Assembly (NCBI GenBank): GCA_025350915.1
Contig: JANXWX010000181.1
Coordinates: 1 to 57,621, forward strand
DNA: 57,621 nt
Source: Nitrosomonadales bacterium
GTDB lineage: Bacteria > Pseudomonadota > Gammaproteobacteria > Burkholderiales > Gallionellaceae
Reading direction: 5' to 3'
The translations under genes were made by a program, and so were the position numbers. How positions within the stretch are numbered: the stretch's first letter is position 1; the number at the start of each line of letters is the position of its first letter. Of the stretch, positions 33,379 through 42,403 are shown piece by piece. A model generated the notes under the pieces. It saw nothing but the letters and a program-made list of their open reading frames with translations, was not told the DNA's origin and ran no database searches.

Positions 33379-33834
33379 TTAGTGTAGTTGTGAAGCGTTA
33401 TTAGGTGTGAGCAGGTCTTCAACCAGAAGCGGATCTAGTTCGTCGTGCTGATTCCAAAGAACCATGAGTGCTATTAATTTTACCTTATCCAAAGGTAAGT
33501 TCTTGCGACCAAATGCAACAGCTCGGTCAATAATCATTTCGCGTTCAACGGGTGTTATCATTTTGTTGTGCTCCCAAAAGGAAACAAAATGCAGACCTTC
33601 GGTGCTAATACTTTGCGTTTCCAATTCGGCGTAGCTACGTAAACCACCTTCATTAATACTGATGGGGTAATCATTTTGAGTCAGCTGGTCTAAACCGGAA
33701 AGCCACGAAAGTGCCCGGCTAATATCTTCATCTTCAAAGCCAGCTGCGCTTAATTTTATAGACAGTTTGTCCGGGTCAGGATAACTGCCCGCATTAAAAT
33801 AACTTTCAAACAAATACATCAGAATGTCAAACAT
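33379..33834 (-). CDS. smg: Smg-family protein (DUF494)
   Basis: 151 residues. MFDILMYLFESYFNAG, AAGFEDEDISRALSWL, EMIIDRAVAFGR and MVLWNQHDELDPLLVEDLL match the Smg/DUF494 family. Its role is poorly defined; it is repeatedly found between dprA and topA, as here. It lies 22 bases before the topA start and 34 after dprA. The protein is acidic and likely cytoplasmic. Confidence 0.92.
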   Translation of the reverse strand: MFDILMYLFESYFNAGSYPDPDKLSIKLSAAGFEDEDISRALSWLSGLDQLTQNDYPISINEGGLRSYAELETQSISTEGLHFVSFWEHNKMITPVEREMIIDRAVAFGRKNLPLDKVKLIALMVLWNQHDELDPLLVEDLLTPNNASQLH

Positions 33835-33868
33835 GGCGCCTCAAAATTAACAAAGTTAAAGGGAGCCT

Positions 33869-34945
33869 CTATACGATACGTTGATACATGCCTCCGGCAA
33901 GGGTTGTTACCTTTCCGTCCAACTCTAGTTGCAATAGAATGGCGGATAGTGTCTCAATCGTCAAGTTGCTAAGTTGAGATAGTTGATCAAGGCTAACTGG
34001 ATCAAAGCCCAAATGTTTAAATAGTTGATGATCATCATCATCAGGATTGGATAATATATTTGTTGGGGTTGAAAGCCAACCTAATTCATCTACTATGTCC
34101 TGCGGGGCCTCAACAAGTTTCGCGCCTTGCTTGATGAGTGCGTGACATCCTTTGGCTTGTGGCGAATGAATCGAACCCGGTATAGCAAACACATCTCTGC
34201 CTTGTTCCAATGCCATGCGTGCGGTAATTAATGAGCCGCTCTGCAGGGATGCTTCAACAATCAAACAACCTAAACTTAGGCCACTGATAATCCGATTACG
34301 TCGCGGGAAATTGTTAGCCAATGGAGGGGTGCCCAGAGGGTACTCTGAAATTAAAACCCCTTCGATTGCAAGTTGATGAGCTAAGGCGCGGTTAGCCGAA
34401 GGATAGACCTTGTCCAGCCCTGTTCCCACCACCGCTATGCTTGAACCCTGACCACGCAAACCACCCAAGTGTGCCGCAGTATCAATACCGTGAGCCATCC
34501 CACTGACAATCGTCAATTTCGATTGACTTAGCGCTTGTGCAAATGTCTCAGCATTGCGCAAACCTTGTGTTGATGCATTTCTGCTCCCGACGACTGCAAT
34601 TGCTGGACAATTTAGCAATTCAAGCCGGCCCTTTACATACAAGAGCAACGGAGGATCGGAAATGTTAAGTAGCGCTTGCGGATAGTCAGTATCAGCGATG
34701 GTGACTATGTGATTATTGGGATCATCCAACCAAATCGAAATATCGGCATGCGTTAGATTGTCAGCTTGTTGGCAAATAGCTTTGGCGATTGCAGGCCTGA
34801 CAATTTGTTTTAGTGCTGATTCAGAAGTTGCCAGGATTGCAGTAGGCGATCCAAATGCTAGTAACAGTTGATGCAGGCCTTCATTACCCAAGCCTTTTAT
34901 ATGGCTCAGTGTGAGCCATGACGCTAGTGTCGCGTCCATTGCCAT
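33869..34945 (-). CDS. dprA: DNA-processing protein DprA (Smf)
   Basis: 358 residues. The Rossmann core has AIAVVGSRNASTQGLRNA, VSGMAHGIDTAAHLGGL, SEYPLGTPPLANNFPRRNRIISGLS and EQGRDVFAIPGSI. The C-terminal segment (PVSLDQLSQLSNLTIETLSAIL) is the winged-helix DprA_WH domain. It loads RecA on incoming single-stranded DNA during natural transformation. It is 4 bases after the LysM gene and begins the dprA-smg-topA operon. Competence genes are not otherwise seen here. Confidence 0.94.
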   Translation of the reverse strand: MAMDATLASWLTLSHIKGLGNEGLHQLLLAFGSPTAILATSESALKQIVRPAIAKAICQQADNLTHADISIWLDDPNNHIVTIADTDYPQALLNISDPPLLLYVKGRLELLNCPAIAVVGSRNASTQGLRNAETFAQALSQSKLTIVSGMAHGIDTAAHLGGLRGQGSSIAVVGTGLDKVYPSANRALAHQLAIEGVLISEYPLGTPPLANNFPRRNRIISGLSLGCLIVEASLQSGSLITARMALEQGRDVFAIPGSIHSPQAKGCHALIKQGAKLVEAPQDIVDELGWLSTPTNILSNPDDDDHQLFKHLGFDPVSLDQLSQLSNLTIETLSAILLQLELDGKVTTLAGGMYQRIV

Positions 34946-34949
34946 GATG

Positions 34950-36047
34950 TTAAGGGGTTTCTAAGCTATCCAGCAATTGAACAGAATTCTGCACTTCCAT
35001 AACCAAAGCATATGAAACCTTATCAAAAGTGCGGAAAACAAACACTAAACCATAACGTAATGCGGGCAATTTATAGGAGTCCCCCTTATATTTTGCAGAT
35101 TCACTCTCTTTATACAAAGCGAGCACATGGCCGTTTTCCAGGCCATCACGCTTTCCTTTATTAATAACAATGATTGCATTTTGCCCCGCCTGATCCATAC
35201 CGCCATAGATCGACATGACTTTTGCGCTCATTTTCGTGCTTGGTGCTCGCGGTATATAATTATTGGGCAAGGTGATGGTAGATTGGATTAAATTATCACC
35301 AACCTGTATATCAAGTACAGACTTGGTAATTTTCAGGGTAGAGATTTCGTCGTATTTCTGTAAGTTTGCTTCACCCAGATAAATTGCTTCATAGCCTAAT
35401 GTTTCGCCAGAATCAGGGTCACGATACTTCTTCCCAGGACGGTACAATTGCCATAAAGGCCCTTTATCACCCGGTAAACTCCGGGCAAAAGCAGTATCAC
35501 CAAAACTGAGCAGTGAACGCTTTTCAACCGTGCCAATTATTGTTGGGGCATTATCAAATTCATCCTTTTCTATCACTAGTGGCTTGTCTAAAAAAGGTCC
35601 AATTATATTTGCGGGTATACTGGCAATAGCATCATGGTCTGCATTGACAACCCTGACTTCAGGGGATAGTTTTTCCAGATTCAGGTTTCGAGAGATAGCC
35701 ATATCCGTATCGGCAGGAATGGCAGGAACCAGGGCAACGTCGGTTGGCGTAGTTGCAGTGGTAGTCGTTGGCTTAACTTGCTGACCAAAATGTAACGTTT
35801 TGTTAACGTGATCTAAAAATACAACGTTACCAGGATAAATCCAGTGAGGGTCCTTAATCGATTCTTTATTGAAACCCCATATTTGTGGCCACTTCCAGGG
35901 GTCTTTAAAAAATTTGTTAGAGATGTCCCACAATGTGTCGCCTTTAACAACTACATAGCGATCTGGAGCATTTTCACGAATAACTAACTCATCGGCATAG
36001 GTGAGAATAGGCAAAATAATGCAAATCAGCGATATAATCTTACGCAT
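34950..36047 (-). CDS. LysM-domain exported protein
   Basis: 365 residues. A signal peptide covers about 1-18 (IISLICIILPILTYA). A LysM domain follows at about 31-80 (YVVVKGDTLWDISNKFFKDPW, GNVVFLD), which binds peptidoglycan. The remaining 280 residues have no obvious catalytic motif (LLSFGDTAFARSLPG, KKYRDPDSGETLGYEAIYL, GQNAIIVINKGKRDGLENG). This two-part layout upstream of dprA is common in betaproteobacteria; its role is likely in cell-wall maintenance but not proved. It is divergent from def. Confidence 0.88.
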   Translation of the reverse strand: MRKIISLICIILPILTYADELVIRENAPDRYVVVKGDTLWDISNKFFKDPWKWPQIWGFNKESIKDPHWIYPGNVVFLDHVNKTLHFGQQVKPTTTTATTPTDVALVPAIPADTDMAISRNLNLEKLSPEVRVVNADHDAIASIPANIIGPFLDKPLVIEKDEFDNAPTIIGTVEKRSLLSFGDTAFARSLPGDKGPLWQLYRPGKKYRDPDSGETLGYEAIYLGEANLQKYDEISTLKITKSVLDIQVGDNLIQSTITLPNNYIPRAPSTKMSAKVMSIYGGMDQAGQNAIIVINKGKRDGLENGHVLALYKESESAKYKGDSYKLPALRYGLVFVFRTFDKVSYALVMEVQNSVQLLDSLETP

Positions 36048-36077
36048 GAAAAAACCCCATCAAAGTAATGAAATGCA

Positions 36078-36092
36078 GTGCGATGTTCGCAC
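36078..36092. repeat. Short inverted repeat in the divergent LysM/def promoter region
   Basis: gtgcga (36078-36083) and tcgcac (36087-36092) are perfect arms around tgt. It lies about 30 bases from one start and 46 from the other. It could be an operator, but it is short and could be chance. Confidence 0.25.
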
Positions 36093-36137
36093 AACTGTTT
36101 AAATTTTGCATCTAGTCTCTTAAATTAGCAAGCTATT

Positions 36138-36641
36138 ATGGCAATTCTTAAAATACTCCAATATCCAGACGATCGTTTGCATAAGGTTGCAACAAGTGTA
36201 AAACAAGTAACCGACAGCTCTCGTAAATTAATCAAAGACATGGCTGAAACCATGTATGCTGCACCGGGTATCGGTTTGGCGGCGACCCAGGTTGATCAGC
36301 ATCTTCGCATAATAATAGTCGATACATCAGAAGAAAATAATAATTTGATGGTCTTCATTAATCCGGAAATTATAAGCTTTAGCGGAGAAAGCGACTGTGA
36401 GGAGGGTTGTTTATCTGTTCCCGGTATTTATGAAAAAGTACGCAGAGCAGAACGAATAACAGTAAAGGCGCTAAATTTAAAAGGCGATCCATTTAGCATG
36501 GATGCAGAAGGTTTGCTGGCTGTTTGTATACAGCATGAAATGGATCATCTGTTAGGCAAAGTTTTTGTAGAGTATTTGTCTCCCTTGAAACAAACTCGGA
36601 TACGGGCAAAAATTAAAAAACGCGTACGCGAAACCATGTAA
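36138..36641 (+). CDS. def: Peptide deformylase
   Basis: 167 residues. All three motifs are present: [25 protein letters not shown] (metal Cys) and [12 protein letters not shown] (two metal His and catalytic Glu). It removes the formyl group from new protein N-termini. It is 11 bases before fmt, the formyltransferase, the usual pairing. The ATG at 36138 gives the conserved [15 protein letters not shown]-terminus. Confidence 0.97.
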   Translation: MAILKILQYPDDRLHKVATSVKQVTDSSRKLIKDMAETMYAAPGIGLAATQVDQHLRIIIVDTSEENNNLMVFINPEIISFSGESDCEEGCLSVPGIYEKVRRAERITVKALNLKGDPFSMDAEGLLAVCIQHEMDHLLGKVFVEYLSPLKQTRIRAKIKKRVRETM

Positions 36642-36652
36642 TTGGACAATAA

Positions 36653-37591
36653 TTGAAAATCATTTTCGCTGGAACCCCGCATTTTGCGGCGAATGCCCTT
36701 GAAGCTTTGCTGGAGAAGAAACATGAGGTTGTTGCGGCATTAACGCAACCTGACCGACCCTCTGGGCGAGGTATGCAGCTCACAGCAAGTCCGGTTAAAC
36801 AAAAAGCGATACAACACAATATCCCTGTCATGCAGCCAGCGTCGCTAAAAACAGCTGAAGCCCAACAGCTCTTGGCTAATTTACAGGCTGATGCAATGGT
36901 GGTTGCAGCTTACGGCTTGATATTGCCTCAATCCGTCTTAGATATACCAAGGCTTGGGTGTCTAAATATACACGCATCTTTATTGCCTCGCTGGCGTGGC
37001 GCCGCACCAATTCAACGTGCCATTCTGGCAGGTGATGCTGAAACCGGTATTACGATCATGCAGATGGATGAAGGGTTGGACACCGGATTAATGCTGCTGA
37101 AAAAGCATTGCCTGATTGAAGCTGACGATACGGCCCAGACACTGCACGATAAGCTGGCAGTATTAGGCGCCGAGGCGATCATTGAAGTGTTAGGCAATCT
37201 TCAAACGCGGACTATAAATGGTGTAGCACAGGACTCAAGTCATTCAACTTATGCGGCAAAACTAATTAAAGCTGAAGCTGAAATAGATTGGACAAATAGC
37301 GCAAAACAGTTAGAGCAGGCCATCCGCGCCTACAATCCAACACCTGTTGCATTTAGTTCCTTGAATAACACAATCATTAAAGTTTACAAGGCTACAGTCT
37401 CAGATGCTTTGATTGAGAACGCAGAGCCAGGTAAGGTTTTGGAATTAAACAAGCAACATATACGTATAGCTTGCGGAGTAGGTTCCTTGTTACTGGAAGT
37501 ATTACAAAAACCCAATGGCAAGCCATTGCCCGTTGCTCAGTTTGTTCAGGGTTTTTCAATCAAGGTCGGTGACCGGTTCAATAGTAAATAA
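36653..37591 (+). CDS. fmt: Methionyl-tRNA formyltransferase
   Basis: 312 residues beginning at a TTG (36653); the start MKIIFAGTPHFAA is conserved, so no longer start is needed. The catalytic part has LNIHASLLPRWRGAAPIQRAIL, the formyl-transfer signature, and GITIMQMDEGLDTG. The C-terminal OB-fold domain is about 210-312. It formylates initiator Met-tRNA. It sits between def and rsmB. The TTG start may lower its expression relative to def. Confidence 0.96.
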   Translation: MKIIFAGTPHFAANALEALLEKKHEVVAALTQPDRPSGRGMQLTASPVKQKAIQHNIPVMQPASLKTAEAQQLLANLQADAMVVAAYGLILPQSVLDIPRLGCLNIHASLLPRWRGAAPIQRAILAGDAETGITIMQMDEGLDTGLMLLKKHCLIEADDTAQTLHDKLAVLGAEAIIEVLGNLQTRTINGVAQDSSHSTYAAKLIKAEAEIDWTNSAKQLEQAIRAYNPTPVAFSSLNNTIIKVYKATVSDALIENAEPGKVLELNKQHIRIACGVGSLLLEVLQKPNGKPLPVAQFVQGFSIKVGDRFNSK

Positions 37592-37592
37592 T

Positions 37593-38864
37593 ATGGATTC
37601 TGTTCAACAAGCTGCTGTTGTGGTGATAAGCGAAGTAATTGGCGGACGTAATCTCAATCAAGTTTTAAAACAGATTAACCAAGCAGAGCAGTTGTTCACT
37701 CCACAACAACGGGGTGCATTACAGGATTTAAGCTACGGCACCTTGCGCTATTACGGACAACTGACACGAATTCTGGATGCATTGTTGAATAAACCAATTA
37801 AAGATATCCAGATACGTTATTTGCTCCTGATTGCGCTATATCAGTTGCAATATACAAAAGCTGCGCAATATGCAGTCGTAGATTTTGCAGTCAATGCAGT
37901 ACGTAAAATAAACCCTGCTGCCAGCGGGCTAGTCAATGCCGTGTTGAGAAATTTTATACGCAAGAAAAAAGAACTTTTAGCAAGCGTGGCACAAACTGAA
38001 GAAGGTCGATACTCCTACCCCCTATGGTGGATAAACGCGATAAAATCACAGTATGGATCAGAGGCCGAGGCGCTTTTACTCGCAGGTAACCAACATCCAC
38101 CGATGACTTTGCGTGCGAACCTTAAACGGTTATCGACCGTAGATTATCTGACGTTATTAACGCAAAATAATATTCAAGCTCGCCTGATTGAACCGGATGC
38201 AATTTTGCTGGAGCATCCTGTGGCGGTAGATAAATTACCTGGATTTAAGGATGGACTGGTATCGGTACAGGATGCAGGTGCACAATACGCAGCGGGATTT
38301 CTGGATGTACAACCGGGTATGTTTGTCCTTGATGCCTGTGCCGCACCAGGTGGCAAGAGCGCGCATTTACTGGAATCTGCAGATATAAATTTGTCAGCAC
38401 TGGATAAAGATGAGTTACGCTTGGCACGGGTCAATGAAAACATGCAACGGCTAAAATTGAATGCAACTCTGTTAACAGGGGATGCAGCGCAACCATCTGA
38501 TTGGTGGAATGGAAAACAATTTCAACGAATCCTGGCTGACGTACCTTGTTCTGCCACAGGGGTTGTGCGGCGTCATCCGGATATCAAATGGTTGCGCCGC
38601 CTGGCGGATATTGAATCATTTGGGCAACAACAACAGCAAATATTAAACGCACTGTGGCCTTTGCTGGAGATTGGCGGCAAACTGCTGTATGTGACCTGTT
38701 CCATATTCGAACGTGAAAACCAGCAGGTTATTAATGATTTTTTGGCAAGGCATACACATGCATCCCAATTGCCAGTTACAGCAGCAGGAATGAAGCAGGG
38801 ACAACTACTACCCACTGAGCTACATGACGGATTTTTCTATGCGTTATTGCAAAAAAAAGCATAA
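37593..38864 (+). CDS. rsmB: 16S rRNA (cytosine(967)-C5)-methyltransferase
   Basis: 423 residues from the ATG at 37593, one base after the fmt stop; a longer frame overlaps fmt and lacks homology to the family. The N-terminal NusB-like domain is about 1-140. The catalytic domain has VLDACAAPGGKSAHLLE (SAM loop), ILADVPCSATGVVRRHPDIKW and LLYVTCSIFERENQQVI, both motifs holding the two catalytic Cys. It methylates C967 of 16S rRNA. Its 3' end overlaps the next gene by 41 bases. Confidence 0.96.
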   Translation: MDSVQQAAVVVISEVIGGRNLNQVLKQINQAEQLFTPQQRGALQDLSYGTLRYYGQLTRILDALLNKPIKDIQIRYLLLIALYQLQYTKAAQYAVVDFAVNAVRKINPAASGLVNAVLRNFIRKKKELLASVAQTEEGRYSYPLWWINAIKSQYGSEAEALLLAGNQHPPMTLRANLKRLSTVDYLTLLTQNNIQARLIEPDAILLEHPVAVDKLPGFKDGLVSVQDAGAQYAAGFLDVQPGMFVLDACAAPGGKSAHLLESADINLSALDKDELRLARVNENMQRLKLNATLLTGDAAQPSDWWNGKQFQRILADVPCSATGVVRRHPDIKWLRRLADIESFGQQQQQILNALWPLLEIGGKLLYVTCSIFERENQQVINDFLARHTHASQLPVTAAGMKQGQLLPTELHDGFFYALLQKKA

Positions 38865-39474
38865 CATTTTGCGGAATATTTTGGCCGGGTTGGTCATTAT
38901 TTTGCTGAATAATACTGTTGCTCTGGCGGATGGAATTTTTCTGCGCAAGGCTGAAATACGCATGAGTGATGAGGGTTATCAGCTCACCGCAAATTTTGAT
39001 ATCAAGCTCAATCCGATAGTGGAAGAAGCGCTCACACATGGTATTACGATCAACTTTCTCAGTGAATTTACCCTAACCAAATTACGCTGGTATTGGTTAA
39101 ATGAAGTAGCGAGTAAAACAGAACTCAATACCAAACTCAGTTACAGCGCCCTGACACGTCAATATCGAATCAAGCGGGGAACCTTATTTCAGAATTTTGC
39201 CAGGCTGGAAGATGCGTTACAGGCGCTCGGCAATCAATCCTCAAATCCCATATCTGCTGAGTTACTTAATAAAAATAGCGGGTATATCGTGTCTCTGTTA
39301 ACCAGTAATTCAGATTACACGGCTTATGCACGCATGCGGCTGGATGTCTCACAGCTGCCGAAACCATTGCAGGTTAATGCGCTGACCAGTGATGAGTGGA
39401 AAATGGATTCAGATGGATACAGCTGGAAACTGGTTCCGGAGGAAATTGCAAAAGCCAGGAAGGCTGAGCAATGA
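38824..39474 (+). CDS. DUF4390-family protein
   Basis: 216 residues. A hydrophobic segment at about 18-34 (ILAGLVIILLNNTVALA) looks like a signal peptide or anchor. The rest has the DUF4390 pattern: EIRMSDEGYQLTANFDIKLN, VEEALTHGITINFLSEF and LTRQYRIKRGTLFQNF. The function is unknown; the gene is regularly found just before ntrY in betaproteobacteria. The start overlaps rsmB by 41 bases; an inner ATG at 38839 is an alternative. Its stop overlaps the ntrY start (ATGA), so translation is coupled. Confidence 0.85.
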   Translation: MTDFSMRYCKKKHNILRNILAGLVIILLNNTVALADGIFLRKAEIRMSDEGYQLTANFDIKLNPIVEEALTHGITINFLSEFTLTKLRWYWLNEVASKTELNTKLSYSALTRQYRIKRGTLFQNFARLEDALQALGNQSSNPISAELLNKNSGYIVSLLTSNSDYTAYARMRLDVSQLPKPLQVNALTSDEWKMDSDGYSWKLVPEEIAKARKAEQ

Positions 39475-41618
39475 AATATTTTATATTCATAAGTGGTTTT
39501 ATTGGTGCGCTGTTGCTGTATTTATTATCGAGCGCCAGCGCCAATACTGATCTGTTTTCACACAACTATTATTCTTTATTGGCTTTGGCGGGATTGTTGG
39601 CGCTCTGCTTGAGCGCATTAGTGGGCTATCAATTATGGCAGCTAAGGGAAAAGATCAAGGCGCAGGTTTTTGGTGCAAAATTAACGTTGCGCTTGGCTTT
39701 ATTCTTTTCATTAATCGCAATTTTGCCCGGCTTGCTGGTATATGCAGTCTCAGTTCAGTTTTTGGGTAAAAGTATCGAATCCTGGTTTGACGTACGGGTA
39801 GAAAAAGCGCTTGAAGGCGGCTTGAACTTGGGCCGTAACTCTTTGGAAAATGGCCTGCAGGAGTTGTCAAAAAAGGGAAAATTTATCGCCCTGCTACTGG
39901 CTGAACAGCCACCTAAACGTCGTCAGGATACGTTGAAACGACTGATTAACGAGGGAACCATACAGGAAGCCGCCTTGTATGATCTGGAAGGGATGCAGCA
40001 TTTTTCGGTGACGACGAACAATTCACTGGCTGAAGTACCCGACGTCAATATTTTGAGTGAAGCACTTCGACTTGATCTCTTCGACGTAATTGATACCCTC
40101 CGGGATAACACCCTTGCACTAAAGGTGCTGGTACCGGTTATTTCCAGAGTGGAAAATATAAATACAACAAGGCGTAAAGAAATACTCATATTGCAATTAA
40201 TTCAGCCTGTGCCCAAACAATTGGCAATTGATACTGAAACAGTACAATCTGTCTATCGTGATTATCAAGAATTATCACTGTCACGATTGGGATTAAAACG
40301 ATTGTATGAGATCACCCTTACACTGTCATTATTGATCGTTTTGCTGAGCGCGGTATCCGCCGCATTTTTTCTGAGTGCACGTTTAAGCTCGCCCCTGGCA
40401 GCATTGGCGGAAGGTACCCGTGCCGTGGCACAAGGCGACTTTAGCGGAAATTATCCGGTACAAAGTCATGATGAGTTGGGTGCATTAACGGGATTGTTTA
40501 ATCAAATGATTTTACAATTATCCGATGCACAAAAATTAAGCGAATCCCAGCAACGCCAGGTCAACAAATCAAAAGTCTATCTGGAAAGCGTGTTAACCCA
40601 TTTATCTTCGGGTGTACTGGTGGTGGATGAACGCTTTTGTCTGCGTTCTGCCAATACCAGCGCAGAGCATATTCTGGGGGCTTCTTTGATGGATTTACGA
40701 GGCGTGCCGTTAGCTGAGTTAAGTGTGCAATATAAATTGTTGCGCCCGTTTACCGAAGCGATATTGCAAGAATTTACACAATCCGGTGAAAATGAGTGGC
40801 AAAGACAAATAGAACGTATCAGCAAGAACGGTAATCAAATGTTGCTGCTACGTGGTACCCGCTTATCCTCGATAGAAGAAACAGGGTATGTGGTTGTGTT
40901 TGATGATATAACCCATCTGTTACAGGCTGAGCGGCAAGCCGCCTGGGGAGAGGTAGCACGCCGACTGGCGCATGAAATAAAAAATCCATTAACACCGATA
41001 CAATTATCAGCAGAACGCTTGCAGTATAAGTTGAGCGAAAAGTTAAACCAGGAAGATGCAAGGCTATTACAGCGTGCAACACAGACTATTGTTAGCCAAG
41101 TGGCTGCAATGAAAAAAATGGTGCTGGAGTTTGCAGACTACGCACGCGCACCGGTAGTACAGTTAACGCAACTGGATATGCATCAGTTATTAAACGAAGT
41201 GATGGGGCTTTATGAAGCCAACAGCAGCCCGATATTTTTGCAGTTGAACGCAAGAAATGCGCGTATCAATGGCGATGCAACAAGGTTGCGCCAGGTCGTA
41301 CATAATTTACTGCACAACGCTCATGATGCTTTAAAAAATATAGAGGATCCGCAAATCATACTGAAAACTGAAAATGAACAGAATACGATCAAGCTAAGTG
41401 TGCTGGACAATGGAAGTGGTTTTCCTGAACACTTGATCACCAGGGTATTTGAACCTTATATGACAACCAAAAGCAAAGGGACTGGATTGGGATTACCGAT
41501 TGTAAAGAAAATTGTTGAAGAACATGGCGGTTCTATCATGATAGAAAACAGGGTGTCAGGTGGTACCTGCGTCAGTATTGAATTTCCATTGGTGGCGGAA
41601 GAAGAGGTGGTAGGTTAA
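39471..41618 (+). CDS. ntrY: NtrY-like sensor histidine kinase
   Basis: 715 residues. Three N-terminal membrane helices (about 3-25, 36-60, 70-97) are followed by a periplasmic stretch, a fourth helix (about 278-302) and a HAMP domain (LSSPLAALAEGTRAVAQGDFSG). A PAS domain covers about 365-470. The kinase core has RRLAHEIKNPLTPIQLSAERL with phospho-accepting His501, then LLHNAHDALKN (N box), DNGSGFP and TGLGLPIVKKIVEEHGG. NtrY-NtrX systems respond to nitrogen or redox state in other proteobacteria; the signal here is unknown. Confidence 0.9.
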   Translation: MKYFIFISGFIGALLLYLLSSASANTDLFSHNYYSLLALAGLLALCLSALVGYQLWQLREKIKAQVFGAKLTLRLALFFSLIAILPGLLVYAVSVQFLGKSIESWFDVRVEKALEGGLNLGRNSLENGLQELSKKGKFIALLLAEQPPKRRQDTLKRLINEGTIQEAALYDLEGMQHFSVTTNNSLAEVPDVNILSEALRLDLFDVIDTLRDNTLALKVLVPVISRVENINTTRRKEILILQLIQPVPKQLAIDTETVQSVYRDYQELSLSRLGLKRLYEITLTLSLLIVLLSAVSAAFFLSARLSSPLAALAEGTRAVAQGDFSGNYPVQSHDELGALTGLFNQMILQLSDAQKLSESQQRQVNKSKVYLESVLTHLSSGVLVVDERFCLRSANTSAEHILGASLMDLRGVPLAELSVQYKLLRPFTEAILQEFTQSGENEWQRQIERISKNGNQMLLLRGTRLSSIEETGYVVVFDDITHLLQAERQAAWGEVARRLAHEIKNPLTPIQLSAERLQYKLSEKLNQEDARLLQRATQTIVSQVAAMKKMVLEFADYARAPVVQLTQLDMHQLLNEVMGLYEANSSPIFLQLNARNARINGDATRLRQVVHNLLHNAHDALKNIEDPQIILKTENEQNTIKLSVLDNGSGFPEHLITRVFEPYMTTKSKGTGLGLPIVKKIVEEHGGSIMIENRVSGGTCVSIEFPLVAEEEVVG

Positions 41619-42247
41619 TGGCAACTAAAGAAATACTTGTGGTTGATGACGAGGTCGGCATACGTGAGCTACTCTCAGAAATTTTATTTGATGAAGGCTA
41701 TCAGGTTGCATTGGCGGAAAACGCACAACAGGCACGTGAATATCGTCTGAATAAAGTACCTGATCTGGTTTTGCTTGATATCTGGATGCCGGATACGGAT
41801 GGCTTGAGCTTACTCAAGGAGTGGGTCGCACAAGACTTGCTAACCATGCCTGTGGTAATGATGTCTGGACATGGCACGATAGAAACCGCGCTGGAGGCAA
41901 CAAGAATAGGCGCTGCCGATTTTTTGGAAAAGCCTATTGCGTTGCAAAAATTACTTAAGACCGTTGAGACGGTAATGCAGCTGGGCGTTAAAAAAGCCAA
42001 GCAACAAACAGAGCTGTTAGAACAAACAGAACGCAGAGTGATTAAACAATATGCCTTGCCACTGGACCTTTCGTTAAGAGAGGCACGTGAACATTTTGAC
42101 AAGCTGTACTTTAATCACCATATGCACAGGGAAAATGGCAATGTAACCCGTGTTGCTGAGAATATGGGAATCGAACGTACCCATTTATACCGAAAACTCA
42201 AGCAACTCGGCATAAAAATGCTTAAAAAAACCGCTGAAAACAGTTAA
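41618..42247 (+). CDS. NtrX-like response regulator lacking the AAA+ domain
   Basis: 209 residues. A receiver domain (about 5-120) has LVVDDEVGIRELLSEIL, phospho-acceptor Asp54 in LVLLDIWMPD, and a late Lys in FLEKPI. After a linker (125-150) the chain goes straight to a Fis-type helix-turn-helix at about 168-200 (NVTRVAENMGIERTHLYRKL), as at the end of NtrX. The sigma-54-interacting AAA+ ATPase domain of about 240 residues is absent. So it may bind DNA but cannot act as a standard sigma-54 activator. Its start overlaps the ntrY stop by one base. Confidence 0.9.
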   Translation: MATKEILVVDDEVGIRELLSEILFDEGYQVALAENAQQAREYRLNKVPDLVLLDIWMPDTDGLSLLKEWVAQDLLTMPVVMMSGHGTIETALEATRIGAADFLEKPIALQKLLKTVETVMQLGVKKAKQQTELLEQTERRVIKQYALPLDLSLREAREHFDKLYFNHHMHRENGNVTRVAENMGIERTHLYRKLKQLGIKMLKKTAENS

Positions 42248-42310
42248 GAAACCCATTAATTTTAAAGGCATTTAATATCATATTACGTGCTTTCTCTATA
42301 TATCCAGTGG

Positions 42311-42339
42311 TTGCCCAAATCACAGCAGTGCGGCATAAT
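42311..42339 (+). promoter_or_regulatory. Sigma-70 promoter of tkt
   Basis: TTGCCC (42311-42316), a 17-base spacer and CATAAT (42334-42339), 64 bases before the tkt ATG. A strong AGGAGG site (42391-42396) follows. Confidence 0.65.
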
Positions 42340-42403
42340 TAAAAGTTGGTGCATTAAAATTATTATTTAACCCTTAAATGGGCAGTTCTTAGGAGGCAGT
42401 AAA

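Noticed and set aside
33357-33422. Longer start for topA
   Set aside because: The extra 22 residues are not family-like and overlap the smg 3' end; MASNLLIVESPAKAKT is the conserved start.
35250-35270. A TATATAATTA string inside the LysM gene similar to the paired boxes at 2536 and 3249
   Set aside because: It lacks the ACGCTCC flank and lies inside a coding region, so I treat it as chance.
41600-41640. Assembly error as the reason for the short NtrX
   Set aside because: The frame is continuous, the domains join in order and the gene start overlaps ntrY normally, so loss of the AAA+ domain looks genuine rather than a frameshift.
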